Below are positions 32,937 to 44,719 of a stretch of DNA of 64,000 nucleotides, one piece after another. The stretch is from NCBI GenBank assembly GCA_020080175.1, contig JAGHQL010000066.1, positions 60,138-124,137 on the forward strand. Direction: 5' to 3'. The stretch's first letter is position 1; the number at the start of each line of letters is the position of its first letter. Origin of the DNA: Glutinoglossum americanum (Eukaryota; Ascomycota; Geoglossomycetes; Geoglossales; Geoglossaceae). The notes below the pieces were generated by a model. The model was not told where the DNA came from. It did no database searches and saw only the letters and a program-made list of their open reading frames with translations. The translations under genes were made by a program, and so were the position numbers.

Positions 32937-34233
32937 ATTTGCCGAACTCGTTTCAATTGTATGGTCGCCACTCCTTATGCAGAGGGCATCCTTACTATGC
33001 CGCAAGTTGGCCTTAGGGCTCTTCAACATATGCTCGCAACCACCCGCTTGGCACTACGAAATGCCCCCTATACTCTCGATACTTTTACATCATGGCTTTG
33101 CATTACGACATTCCCCTCGAGACCTATTGGTATTGTACATATACAGTGATCCGGTGACAGTTTTTCCCTTTGTTTCCTTTGCTCCCTTGGTATGGTCGAA
33201 TTGAGCCAATAGCCAGTCACCTTGCACCGTTTCCTTTGCTCTCTATTGGTGGTCGGATACGGTCGGGGTAGGGCTGGTGGCAATCTGATTTTGTTCGTAT
33301 GCATTTCTTTCGTAATAGTTTGATGACCCTGCTTTGAACAGTTCTTGTCTTTTGATGCAAAGCAAAAAAGTTTTGTCTATACTACAAAGTCCCTTTTGTT
33401 TGGTGGTGGGAATTTGGCTGGTTGGGGGTTGGTTAGAGCACGGAGGTTAATCGGCGATGTTTAACGGTCAAGGTGCACAGATCCTGGCACGCCCTCACGG
33501 TATCTTCAAAATAATGGGTTCCCTTATGATTTCCTTGTTGAGCTTACTTGGGAGTGCACATGTGTCTCTTGTGAGTTGTATGATGGATGAGTGTGAGGCC
33601 CGCGGGAGGCTTATGCTGATGCACTTATCATTGTTTGGGGTTTTGGTATTGAAGGGTGACCGAGTGCCATTTATTTTTAACTCGGAGTTTTCGAGGGGCG
33701 GATAAGGGTCGCAGGCTCTATCACATGCACACGAGAGAAGGGCTAAGACTAAGGCAGAAAAGCTCTCTAATTGCAGATTGCAGATTAATAGTTGTAAAAC
33801 TGGACTAAAAAAAGGGTCAAAATCAACTTTTTACTGAACTTTTATCTTTATAGTTGAATTGTGAATTGAAAGGTGATTTGTGATATCAATCGAATCAGCT
33901 TACAAGAACATGGGGAAAGAAAATCCTATCCTACCTTCCGCCGAATTTTTGGTGTGTCCATCACCGATTCGTTTTGTGTTGGGAACCCAATCTTGATTTT
34001 CGACGATGACGCGAGTGATCCCTCCGATCGAGTGCAGGCTGTGTCCCGCATCCGCTGTGAGGTGTCTGATTGCTTTTGATTGGCGTATCACATCGCCTGC
34101 AATTCACCCGAACGAATATAATAGAATTCATTAAAAAGTGCGTAAAGCCTTCTATATAGCCCTGCCTAGCTGTGCAACAAATGCTTAACTGAAATTGAAT
34201 TGCTTCCAAGAAGTGGTTGAGTGGACAGACATG
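32937..34233. other. Intergenic region between convergent genes
   Basis: It holds the 3' flanks of the H2C2-domain gene (plus) and of BYR4 (minus). Repeated CCTTTG(C/T)TCCC and CCTTTGTTTCC motifs occur near 33165-33245. No gene was seen. Confidence 0.5.
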
Positions 34234-37200
34234 TCACATGCCCATGGCCAAATCCCTGATGCTCCACCTCCAACTGTCATCCCCCTCGTCCCGTCCCCTG
34301 ACCACCCACGCCTCCACCTTTCTCCTCCACCTGTCCTCCTCCTCCCTTTGCCTCTTTACAAACTCCGGACCCACATCAAATTCCTCACCAACGCACCAAT
34401 CACCAGTTCCCACACCGCCAGCAACTGAGCCGAATGAGCTAGATCCAGCGGCGGTAGCTGTGGCGTTGGTTTCTCTTTTCGTTCCATCATCCAGGTCAGG
34501 AACGTCAGCGAAGGGGTCTTCTACATCGCCGTTGCCTTCTTCACGGGTCATCTTGAGCCAGCACATGCGCTGCGGGTCGAAGACCATACCACCCACGACT
34601 TGAACGCCATTTGTGGCGTTGACATTTGTTATGAGGGCCGGGCGAGGGGTTTCTGCTTTCCCAGACTCGCCGCCGCGAGGCGAGTTATTATTAAGAGCAG
34701 TTGAATCGAAGGATGCAAGAGCATTTTCATTGCCCTCCCAACAGTAAGATGAGGGGTTATAAGTCATACCCTTGATAGCTAGAGCGGAGTGACTGTTAGC
34801 GCCATGCATATGACGTGTTAGATCAAGGAGAGGGCCGGTATTACACTTCGGGTTATTGTGTGTGTCTCCAAGCGGCTTAATTAAGTGTGGTTTCTCCTGT
34901 CCGTGCTTCTTCTTACGCCGGTTAGGAGGACTTGTTATACCCCTTGCAGCGACCCGAGCCTTCCAATTCGTGTTCATTGGTGCCAACGGCACGGCGGACG
35001 AGCCAGTTCGTTGTTCTCGCGCTATTCGCGAGGCGTTTGTGTCTCTCGCAAAGCGCGGCGTGAAGTCATGTTTCGTAGGCGTCTGTTGCATCCTTGCCGA
35101 AATAGTTGGAGAGAAAGACGTGGTAGGCGTTTCTGATCGTTCCATATGGCCAAGCTTACTTCTTAGGGCTTTTGGAGCACCACGGCCAACAGGTTGTTTA
35201 ACATACTTGTTCTCCACACGTTCGCTGGTGGGGAGGTCGTCGAAGATATCTAGTTCTGAGCCATCGCCGAAATTCCGAGGTTTTCTCGGACGAGTTAATG
35301 TGCGCTTAGATGCTGCATCGCGGGCGAGGGAATCAAGTGCAATACTGGCAGTTGGATCCTTCCGTTTTGGGGACGGAGAACGAAGTCCAATGCGACCGGC
35401 GGAGCGGGAAATTGAACGGAAGGCAGAGTGGTGCGAGTGGGAGGTCGTCTCGCTTGTGTTGGAAGATTCTGAGTCGTGGCGGCGGAAGTGGCGCGAGGTT
35501 TTGATAGAAACATGGTGGGATTGAGATTGAGAAGAGCCAGCTGGTAAAAAGGGAATAGGATGCTTTCGTGCCTGAGCGAGACTAGACTCAGTACCATATC
35601 GATCGATGGGGGTTTTTGGCCTTGCTGATATACCGCCTTGACCGTCTGTACGTGATGGAGGGCGATGATAAGATGCTGGTTTCGTTTTGCTATTCTGACC
35701 GTCAGTCCTAGATGGTGGCCGATGGTATGTTGTAGATCTGGACGAGCCGTTCTGGCTGTCCGTGCGTGATGGGGGGCGGTGATAAGAGGTTGGCTTTGGT
35801 GGAGACGGTTGTCCAGAACGCATGGTAGGCATAGAACGCTTCATTTTCAACAGCTGTGCGCTGGTGGTAGTGGGTTCGGGGCGTAGTGTTTTCATTGATG
35901 GTCGCGCGCCGAGTGGCCTCTGCCGGCTTGGAGTATTCAAAGGCATTGTTTGTGCTGAAGATGGTGTAGATGGCGTGGGTAGACTAGAGGATGAAGATTG
36001 TGCTGAGTGGCCGGCTAGACGCGAGTGGGGCCTGCGGGCCCTGGTGACAGGCCCACCACCCTCAGATACGGGTTCTAAGGTAGATGGGGTACGTTCGTGT
36101 CCACCAGGTGGCCTCGGTATCTTTGAAGAGATTGGTTGTGCCTTGTTTGTGAAAGTCAAGGTCATCGCGGTTCGCCTGACAGGGCTGGTCGGTCGTGCAG
36201 CCTTGTGCTTGATATTGCAATTTAGGGTGAGTTTGCCCGAGTCGAAAACATCACCGTCGCCAATTTCAATACCAGAGAAGAAGTCTTCCTTTGCAGAGGC
36301 ACGCTTAGCCGCTTGCTGTTCCCCAGAGTAATCGATGGAGTCCGGGGACTCATTCTGTTGTCTCCTCTTCAGGATATCTCCAAAGTCCAAAGGCCCTTCG
36401 GGAAGCACCAAGCCATCTAATCCCTCATCCTCACTCTCCACAGTCAATGAGCTAGCAACACTCGGACTCATGCCAGAAATTGATGAGCTTCGGTTGGAAC
36501 GTCCATCCCGTCTAGTGCCCCCATACCTTGTTCCTAAACTCCCCTCAGCCCATTCATCGAAGTCGTCGTGGTTGCTGGCTGGGGTCCTGGGGACCTCCTT
36601 TCGTGTTGGGAGTTTTAACGGCTCCGCATTGCTTGGGAACACAAAGTCTTTCTCGAAATCTTCCGTGGTCGCGCCTTTGCCCGATGGCGACGTGGAAGCG
36701 ATAATCTTGACTGCTTTCTGAGGCGACCGGTGTTTCGCAACCTTAATCGTTGGGACATCAAATTCGTCAGTGAAAAAGTCATCCCTCTCATTGTCATTAT
36801 CCTGAAACTTATATAGTTTTGAATTTTGATACTCTAGTTTCTGAGATTCAATGCGCGCAGCGAAACTCGATCCGTATCGTTTTTCGTGGTATTGGTGCTC
36901 TAGGCCTGCACCAAATTGTCGAATGGCATCCGGGAATTCACCCATATCATTCGTTTTGATTTTCAATCCGCCATCGTCGATTCCATCGAGCTCCAAGTCC
37001 TCACTCCAGTCGTCTCTAATCACTTTCTTGGACCTCTTGCCACCTAGTCTCTTAATCGTGCCTCCTATGAGAGCAGATGACGGCACATTAGCCGGTATGG
37101 GAATTCCGGCACTAATGGCTGATGCGATCGCGTTCACTGTTGACATCTCGTCGTCGCTGGGAAGCACCAGCTGTTGTTCTTCATCACCACCAACACTCGA

Positions 37201-37395
37201 CTCCAAATCTGACTTTCTTGAGAGGCGAGAGGATATTGAATCTCGGTGATGGGAAAATTGCGCAGTGGTATCCGAGGAGATACTTGCGAAAGAAGCTGGG
37301 CGAAAATGGAAATCTTCTCCTTGAAGGTCTTCGTCATCGTCCCAGCATTCGATAGCATCCTCTGGCTGGTGCGTCTTCAATACTAGCGGCTCCAT
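34234..37395 (-). CDS. Byr4/Bfa1-type mitotic-exit (SIN/MEN) regulator
   Basis: A single long exon encodes 1053 residues. The N-terminus is acidic (AIECWDDDEDLQGEDFHF), with IRDDWSEDLELDG a little further in. The protein is mostly disordered. A YHRPPSRTD motif is repeated three times near residues 520-590. The C-terminus carries two related boxes, KGMTYNPSSYCWEGNE (about residue 874) and GGMVFDPQRMCWLKM (about residue 935). I recognise these features as those of S. pombe Byr4 and S. cerevisiae Bfa1. Byr4 works with Cdc16/Bub2 as the two-part GAP for the Spg1/Tem1 GTPase at the spindle pole body and so restrains septation and mitotic exit. The absence of introns over 3.2 kb is notable beside intron-rich neighbours. 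Open frames on the opposite strand are shadows. Confidence 0.8.
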   Translation of the reverse strand: MEPLVLKTHQPEDAIECWDDDEDLQGEDFHFRPASFASISSDTTAQFSHHRDSISSRLSRKSDLESSVGGDEEQQLVLPSDDEMSTVNAIASAISAGIPIPANVPSSALIGGTIKRLGGKRSKKVIRDDWSEDLELDGIDDGGLKIKTNDMGEFPDAIRQFGAGLEHQYHEKRYGSSFAARIESQKLEYQNSKLYKFQDNDNERDDFFTDEFDVPTIKVAKHRSPQKAVKIIASTSPSGKGATTEDFEKDFVFPSNAEPLKLPTRKEVPRTPASNHDDFDEWAEGSLGTRYGGTRRDGRSNRSSSISGMSPSVASSLTVESEDEGLDGLVLPEGPLDFGDILKRRQQNESPDSIDYSGEQQAAKRASAKEDFFSGIEIGDGDVFDSGKLTLNCNIKHKAARPTSPVRRTAMTLTFTNKAQPISSKIPRPPGGHERTPSTLEPVSEGGGPVTRARRPHSRLAGHSAQSSSSSLPTPSTPSSAQTMPLNTPSRQRPLGARPSMKTLRPEPTTTSAQLLKMKRSMPTMRSGQPSPPKPTSYHRPPSRTDSQNGSSRSTTYHRPPSRTDGQNSKTKPASYHRPPSRTDGQGGISARPKTPIDRYGTESSLAQARKHPIPFLPAGSSQSQSHHVSIKTSRHFRRHDSESSNTSETTSHSHHSAFRSISRSAGRIGLRSPSPKRKDPTASIALDSLARDAASKRTLTRPRKPRNFGDGSELDIFDDLPTSERVENKYVKQPVGRGAPKALRSKLGHMERSETPTTSFSPTISARMQQTPTKHDFTPRFARDTNASRIAREQRTGSSAVPLAPMNTNWKARVAARGITSPPNRRKKKHGQEKPHLIKPLGDTHNNPKCNTGPLLDLTRHMHGANSHSALAIKGMTYNPSSYCWEGNENALASFDSTALNNNSPRGGESGKAETPRPALITNVNATNGVQVVGGMVFDPQRMCWLKMTREEGNGDVEDPFADVPDLDDGTKRETNATATAAGSSSFGSVAGGVGTGDWCVGEEFDVGPEFVKRQREEEDRWRRKVEAWVVRGRDEGDDSWRWSIRDLAMGM

Positions 37396-37993
37396 TACTT
37401 CAAGATACTGATTCCGGTAAATGTTGCTATGTGAGTAGAAGTGGTATACTCCTATAGTCGCTTAGGCGTCGTAAGTCGTAAGATGAGCAGATCAATGGCA
37501 AAGAGACGGATCTAACAGAAAACAGAGTCGTCAAGTCGTAAAGACCGTAAAAGCCGAGTAGTACAGGATATAGAAATGAGACTCGTGGCGCCTAGTCATA
37601 AGATCATCGCATGTCGTTATATAATGAGATTTTTATACGTATCCCAAGGGTCGATGAGTGGATCTCGGTTTGTTGTCTGTTGGCTGTTGTGTCACCTGTC
37701 AGTACTCCACCTCCTGACCCTCGAAAAGGGCAAGAGTGCAGAGGTGAATTGTTGCAGAAGCAGGGGGATAGGAGCGTTTTGCGCGTATTAAGAGAGCGAG
37801 AGTATTCTGTGGAATTGTCGCGAGGTTGATGTGAAAAAGATATGGAGATGGCTGTAGGAGGTGGTTGGGATGGGGCTCGGCTAAGTTCTCCGAAGTAAAC
37901 GCGAAAACACTCCACGCGTCACACAATACACGTCTTCCTCTCACATCAATTTATAGCTTCTATAGCTCGCACCTTTATTTTTATAGCCCCGAT
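37396..37993. other. Divergent promoter, BYR4 / XRCC4
   Basis: 598 bp shared by two divergent genes. Small overlapping frames have no support. Confidence 0.55.
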
Positions 37994-39379
37994 ATGCCAT
38001 CTTCACCAAGCTATCGCCAAACCTCACAAGTTCTAAGAATTCCTCGTTCAGATACGAACAGTGAATCTTTCATCTTGCTTCATGTTTCGCCGGTCGGGTC
38101 GTCCAGTTCCGCGTCGCTTGATCTCGAGTTAACAGCAACCGAAGGAGAGAATCCCTACACTGGTTCCAGTACGTTTCTGATAGCTTCTCCCCCTAACATT
38201 ATCACACTCTTTTTGTTTCCAATATTACTACCCTTTGTTTTCTGTTCCTCCTACTCTTCTGCCAATCCCGCTTGTTGGGATTCGAAACTAATGATACAGG
38301 AGCAGTCAGACAAAACCAGTTAACAAAGCTACGCGCGAAAAACTACAAGGGAGAAGATGAAGAATGGGTGGCTATTCTCTCAGCGGTCCTGTTACTAAAG
38401 AAGCTAGAGGATAGCGATGTTGAGGTGATGAAGGGCCTGGAAATCGTCGGATCCATTAATGAGGATGATAATCTAATAATTACCATCCGAAAAGATATCG
38501 GCGGTATCATGGTAAGCTACGACACGATATTTAAGCTTAGATATGTTGTAATACCATACTGAAAAAGGCTGTAGCAAAGGCTCGGCACTATATCTATGTG
38601 GCAGAATGAGGATACAGAGATCGAGCTCTTTCAATGGGCCGGGATCGCTGCCAAATCGGCCAGAGCCGCAGAAGATGAAGTTGCATCCTTAAGCAATAAA
38701 TATCGATCTCAGGGGGAGACTCTTAAGAAGCTAAACCAGCAGCTGGAAGACCTGATTAAAGCTAAGGTCGAACACGAAAACGCGCTTCTAGAAAAATTCG
38801 TGGAACTTCTAAATACGAAGAAACTTAAGATTAGGGACCAACAAAGGCTGTTGGATGCAGTGAAAGTGGATTCCAGTGCAGGTTAGGCCCGCTAACCTAC
38901 CAATTGAATACGACTGATAACAACTAATAGCTATTCAAAATCGGCCAGCGGGGGATTTCACCACCACAGCATCTAGATCGAGGAAGCGAAAAGCTGCTAC
39001 ACCTGAAAGTTCGGGGGCAGATGAAGCTGAACTCGAAAAGGGGGATACTGGTGATGAGTCCCTAGGTGTTGAAGACGCAACAACCCCGGAAAGAACAGAC
39101 GAAGAGGAGACTGAAGATGAGGATGTTGATGACCACCCTGGCCCTCGCCCTCCTGTACCCCAGCCAAGAACCCGAGGGGGTGATATACCCAGAGCTGGTA
39201 GTCGCGAAGCTGTCGCACAGAAGGGGAAGGTTTCCTCGCTACCTCCACCAAGGCAATTACCATTTGCTAAGGGAAATGCGCTTAGTATAGCAAAGGTGGA
39301 GATAAACAAGCGCCATAACAATGATGATGGTGATGGTAATGATGATGAGACTGGAGAGTCTGATGACGACGAACTTTAG
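37994..39379 (+). CDS. XRCC4-like non-homologous end-joining factor
   Basis: Exons 37994-38168, 38300-38511, 38575-38881 and 38931-39379 (introns of 131, 63 and 49 nt) give 380 residues. The head domain includes VLRIPRSDTNSESFILLHV, LTKLRAKNYKGEDEEWVAIL and LIITIRKDIGGIM. It is followed by IELFQWAGIAAKSARAAED and a long coiled coil (ETLKKLNQQLEDLIKAKVEH, then LLEKFVELLNTKKLKIRDQQ). The tail is acidic with an RSRKRKAATPE basic patch. This head plus coiled coil plus disordered tail is the XRCC4/Lif1 layout. XRCC4 holds DNA ligase IV on the stalk and bridges broken ends during non-homologous end joining. All splice phases agree and restore conserved blocks. The identification rests on motif order, including the characteristic LRAKNY.G.DEEW block. 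Confidence 0.85.
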
Positions 39380-40909
39380 GGAAATTAAATTGAATTTGGC
39401 CGGATCGCAGGCGTCCCAACAGATTCTTTAACAAGCGGATCATGTATGCGCGATGAAACGCTGTCTGTATGTGAAAGTTTTAAGAGAGCATCGGGTTGTC
39501 AGGCATACAATTTTCCGCAATCGGATGCAAGGAAATGAGATATTTCGGCTCAGTCCAGTAGTTCTTATACTCAGCTTCACAGCTATTCTTTGGGGCAATT
39601 CGAAACCGGGCAATAAGCTATGTTGGCCGATCCGCATGTTGGATAGAGTATTTTAGTCAACGGGGCGCGCTTGGAGCACGTTGTCTGCCGTTCCCCATAC
39701 TGCGGATGCAAGCCCAGCTGCAGATTTGCACATCCTGGCGTTTTTCGGGCGCAGCACGTTGTCCGGCGCCGGTTCCGCCGCTAAGTCCCTCATCGCTCTA
39801 CGGAGTACTTACATACGCTATCCGAATTGGGCACTCCAATTCCGAGCTTCCTGACTGGTCGCGTCTGGTCACACATGCATTGGCGCGTAGCCAAGTCGCT
39901 CCTCAAGAGCATCACTGGGTTTGTTTTGGCCAGCACATTGACTGGATATCCAATCTGATCCAGAAATGGGCATCACTTGAGCCTCTTTACTGCCAAGTGC
40001 CAGGCAGCCATGATTACATGTAGCAAAACGTAGATTTTGCCGATGGTGTGGAGAAACTGATCCCCATAGAATCACGACCGATGCCATCGGAGCACCTCCA
40101 CCTAACATGTATGCCGGCCAGCTGGAAACCAGAGTGGTAGGTAGTCGCCCTTAGCTCAACTGGTGAAGAGTAAGGCAGACTGCCGCGCTTGCCTCCCCAT
40201 TGCTGTATAGGCATAGACTATTCTCCATTTCCGCGCTTGAATGACGCCTCCACTCTCTCCTCTCTTGGTCGCTCCCTTTCTCTCCACGGCCCCCTTACTA
40301 TCCAGCCCACGCTGAACGGGGTTCCATCGATCGCGGGAGTATTGAGACCATATCTAAAAGAAGGTGTCGGTGGTGTTGCTCCCATCCTACCCTATTGGTA
40401 CTTAGCCTGATTTACGGGAACGAACATTTGGCGAGCCTCAAAAGATAATCCTTGTTCGTGGGGTTATTGCGCATTTGCGACACCACCTCCGCATCTCATC
40501 GACCATCTCACTCAGCCTCCACGATACCGGCGAGAGTGGGAATCCTTCGGAGGTTCAATAGACACGGCGAGCGGCGTGGAGGCCGATTGTCCTTTATTGT
40601 TGTCGAAGCCTCTGACTATCCGCTTATTGTCACTGTATGTTATTCCTGTTCACCCTATTGTTGTTTAGTACTTGAATAGAGCTTCTGATCCTATTACAGC
40701 AGCTCAGCATCAACGGCCTCCTCACTCCTCCTTCAACTTACTCTCTACACACTCTCTACCTCCTGCTCGCAGTCTTGGGTTTACCGATTCGATCAACTCT
40801 CCTTCGAGGTTTCTCTTATCCAAAAATACACAACCCTGCGCAGTACACGCTTTCAACAACCCTCTCGTAGCGGACACTCTCAACCTTCAGAGCTGATCAC
40901 CAAAGAACT
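39380..40909. other. Intergenic region, nothing convincing
   Basis: A 1.5-kb region. Frames such as 39706-40023 are not supported. A tRNA A-box-like string near 40152 has no matching B-box (see rejected list). The last 200 bp are C/T-rich leader for the next gene. Confidence 0.5.
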
Positions 40910-43535
40910 ATGTCCGCCAAGCCAAATGGCCCTTCGCAAGTGATTGGCAGCCTATCGTCAGTATCTACCGTATCAGCCTCTCACATTGAAAACGACCAGA
41001 ACAACGTCGACGTTCGTCTCCGGCTTCTGTATAAGAACAACCTGATACCAAAGTCGCCTTATCTCCTTACCGTACCGACGGACATTCCATATTCTCGCGA
41101 TCCGTCCAATCGTTACAACTGGACATTCAAGTCGCCATTCGCTATTCACGAAGAGCAGCTTCAGTACTTGAGCTTCCTCTATCGTGAAGTCACCCACGGT
41201 GTGTTATTACCGGTCGGCGAGTGGGATACAGAAGATGTGATGGACAAGGGAAAACCATCAACCAACAACACCCGAAGCGGGACTGCCACGCCCTCCAACG
41301 GCAAGAAAGTCAAGATCTCCTTGAGTGATTACGTCACAAATAAGCCAAAAGCGGGAATGGCCACCAAGGCAGGACAGGATTTAGAAACTAACGGGAATGT
41401 CAATGGTATCACTAAAGAGCCGAAAGAGACAAGCTCACAGCCTCCGCCCAAGCAGAGAGTGAAAAGGTAGTCTGCTGCCGCGAGATGCGCAATATTTCGA
41501 TTAAGTAGCTAACAACCATGTTCAGGTCGGCCGACACAATGGCCGGGCCCCAACTTCCTCCTACGAGCAATAACCTCAAAGCAGACTCCCCACCGCCTGC
41601 GAAAAAGGCACGGCAGTCACCGATTCCACAGCCGAAGCCTATCCAACCAACGACTGCTAAGGCTGCGCAACCGAAGTCCTGGGTACAGCTCCTACCACCC
41701 TTTCTTTCTCCGACCCTACCGCCAAGCATAGAAGCGGAGCTATCCAGGATTGATCACCTGGAACTCTCGAAAGAATCGAAAAACTCGACCCACCAAAAGT
41801 CTACTTCCACAGCTTCATCTTCATCAGACAACAAAAATCTTTCTTCAAGCCACACATCATCACCGAATAGCACCAAATCACTCCTAAATGAAGCACGCAA
41901 CACAACAAACCCGAAACTCCCAGAGAAGGGCTTCAAGAAGGAACCACCACAGGCGGAACCCTCAGCAAAAAAACGGCTGACAGCTCCTGAGGCTAGAGCT
42001 GTGCCGAGCAAGCCAGAAGCTAACGCAAAACTCATCAAGAGAGAACCTCAGCCGAGCCCGTTGATCAATTCTCTAAGGGATATAGGTAGTCCTGCATTGG
42101 CATCAACACCTGGAATAAAAATTGAAAAGTTGGAAATAAGAGGGGAGGAGTTGATTGTGAAAATGAAGTATGGCAAAGGGAACAAAAAAGCAGTACAACG
42201 ACTGCTAAACATGAAACCCCAGCCGAAAAAGACCAACGAGACAAAAGCTGCCTCAAAAGATGGGTCGAGGGAAGACTCTCGCCGTGAGCGTGATCGCCAA
42301 TGGGCCAAAGAAGATCGCGGAGAGAAGCCACAAGAACGACAGGACGATCAGAAGCCTAGGAGAGAATCTCGAATAGCAGTGCCCAAAGATAGTGAGAAGG
42401 TCCGACAGAGAGAATCGCTGAAACCTGCTGAAAAGCGACCTCGACCTGCGGATGAAGAGCGCCCCCGAGAACCGCCTGCCAAACGACAGAAAGCACCCGA
42501 AACGCTCAGTTTAAAGAAGGCTAGGACTCCAGTGGCTCCTACGTTAAAGTCCTCTATAATGGAAAACGCGGGGAATGGGCAGAAGGAACAAGATGCAACT
42601 CCAAAAAAACAAACCCAAGCCACAACTCCAGCGCCTATGCGCCGCGTCGGTTCTTCTGAGTCACATGCGAGAACGCCACAGGCCCCACCAGGGAGTGCTG
42701 AGAAGGCCAACGGTATCGGAAGAGATGCATATTCGTCAATGCCCACAACAGGGGGTGGAAAGAGGGCGAACGATTCGTCGGACAGCAAGGACATCGACGC
42801 CTGGAGAAACGAACACGGAAAATACACCCAGCTAGGCAGAGACCTTAAACGTCAAGCTGACGTGTTATTCAACCAAGAGGATGGTCAGAAACGAGGCCTT
42901 GTAGTTGGGCTAGAGAGTGTCTTGTGAGTGCCTTCCCGACCCCGTATTATGAGCATACCTGCGGCTGATTGCCTGTATGCAGCTGTTACATGATCGCCTT
43001 CACGGCAGAAGACATGAAAAACAGCGGTAGCGGTGACCGAGTTCATAACCTGAACTGGTCCTCTATCTTACCGTTTGTTAGTTTCGTTACTAGACGCGCC
43101 CGCCCTTTTCCGCTTCTTCACGGACTCTCTCAGCAGCTCAGTGCGGTTTGCCGCGAAATGGCGCTTGCCGTTGACATGGATCGTCTCGCAAAGCTCTCTT
43201 CGCCAGACTCGATGCCTCAAGAGGAATTTATGAAGTTCAAAACCGGCCTTGTCGATAACGCTAAGGCAATGAAGATGTTGTGGAACGCGGGTCTATCGAC
43301 GCTCTCCGCGGATGAACTGCTGAAGAACTTCCCAGAAACCTGGGCGAGACGAGCGAAGTCATTCCCAGCGAATGGGGAAGGAAAAGAGACTCCCGGGAAA
43401 TATGGAGGAAGCTATTACCTGCCACTTAATAGCTGTTCCACGGCTCTTGAAGCTGTCCGAATGGGGCATTCTGTTCTCAGGGAGTGGTGTAAGAAAGAGA
43501 AGGTAGACTATTCGAGCAGGATCGCCCTGAATTAA
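40910..43535 (+). CDS. Large basic nuclear-type protein, unknown function
   Basis: Exons 40910-41466, 41526-42923 and 42983-43535 with two 59-nt introns give 835 residues. The N-terminal ~110 residues look folded (LLYKNNLIPKSPYLLTVP, RYNWTFKSPFAIHEEQ, FLYREVTHGVLLP). A basic, Lys/Arg/Ser/Pro-rich disordered middle of about 430 residues follows, with several nuclear-localisation-like patches (PPAKKARQ, EKRPRP, PPAKRQK). One short conserved segment lies inside it (GIKIEKLEIRGEELIVKMKY). The last ~200 residues look helical and folded (KYTQLGRDLKRQADVLF, GLVVGLESVFCYMIAFTAED, LSADELLKNFPETWARR). I have seen similar proteins in other Ascomycota but know no function. A chromatin or transcription role is suggested only by composition. 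Both splice joins restore conserved-looking blocks. Confidence 0.75.
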
Positions 43536-44719
43536 TGTTTTATGGACATCCACCCGGCGAGCTCTCAGCCCCGCACTAACCGGGCACACATGAGCAGGAG
43601 GCCGGGCTGGGAAATTACTCCCAATAATTCGTTGGGCAGATCGCCACGTTTCCTATTAGTTATGTCCCCTTTGTTTTGATTTTTTGGAGTGGCATACTCT
43701 AGCGGCTTTCGAATGCTTCATACGAGAAACTAGCAAGCGATAGAGGTTATGTTGAACTGGCCGGCAATGAACTCTCGTATGTGGCGGCGGAGGAAAGGCG
43801 CTTTGTGACTGTCAAGTTTGGGCGCAATCTGGTACTTGACTGGACCACCCTACAGGCCTGGCAGATAGGGGTAGGGGGGCCGGGGTCGGGGGTGTCAAAG
43901 GATTGTATCGCATATTCGCTGTATCTCTACGGCGCTTCAGAACAGTTTCTTTCTATTTCTCTTTTCATTTGCGTCGAGATACCCCTGAAAATGCCAGGAG
44001 GGAAAAACAGAAAAAACGGTCCACGTTCAGCAAGGTCACGTAAATAACTCCCCCATTCACACATACCCTGGCTTTTTTTTTTTCAGATTTGCTGTAAATC
44101 GAAGAATAAAGATGGCAAATGTTAAAAAGATGGCTGACCCAGGTCGCTTAGAGTTTTAGTCGTGCATGACTAAAAGAGACAGTGAGGAATGCGGAGGGCG
44201 CGCAGAGAGCGAGGGGATGGGGGAATCATGCCAGTGGACGGGAAGGTAGGTTAGCTAGGCCTCCTACGTGTTTATGCGGGGGGAAGACAACGGAAAGGGG
44301 AGAGCGTTCCTCAAGTTGCGTTTCGCACACACTGAGGCCATGCCTCTTCGCCATTTATCCCCCCATTTTTCATGCGTCTCTCCTGACACGCGAAAGTACT
44401 ATACCAAGAAACACACACGCATCGCACACAAAGAGAGAAAGCAACAGAATTCGTATGCGCCTCTACCTACCCTAGCCTCAGAGGTTGGGTCTCTCGCCCG
44501 GCTCCTGAATTCTTCGATCCGTGGCGTTGGGACCTTCGATAGTATAGCCTTTTAGCGCCTAGTATACAAAGAAGAGGAGGGTTTTTCCGTTAGAAGTTCA
44601 GGGGTTATGTTGCTTTAATGGTTCATTTCATTTCTCGCTCTCCACTCGGGCTGACTGAAGACATCAGAGGAACCCACGTCATTTTATTACCCCTATCCCA
44701 CCACTCTAGCACTCTCCCC
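43536..44719. other. Intergenic region between convergent genes
   Basis: It contains 3' flanks on both sides and a T10 tract near 44074. Frames at 43781-44047 and 44182-44555 are not supported. Confidence 0.5.

Noticed and set aside
34856-36721. Long open frames on the plus strand inside BYR4
   Set aside because: They are antisense shadows of a Ser/Pro-rich coding region; the minus strand has the conserved protein.
40152-40163. tRNA gene suggested by A-box-like TAGCTCAACTGG
   Set aside because: No GGTTCGA-type B-box at a usable distance and no cloverleaf acceptor stem could be paired.
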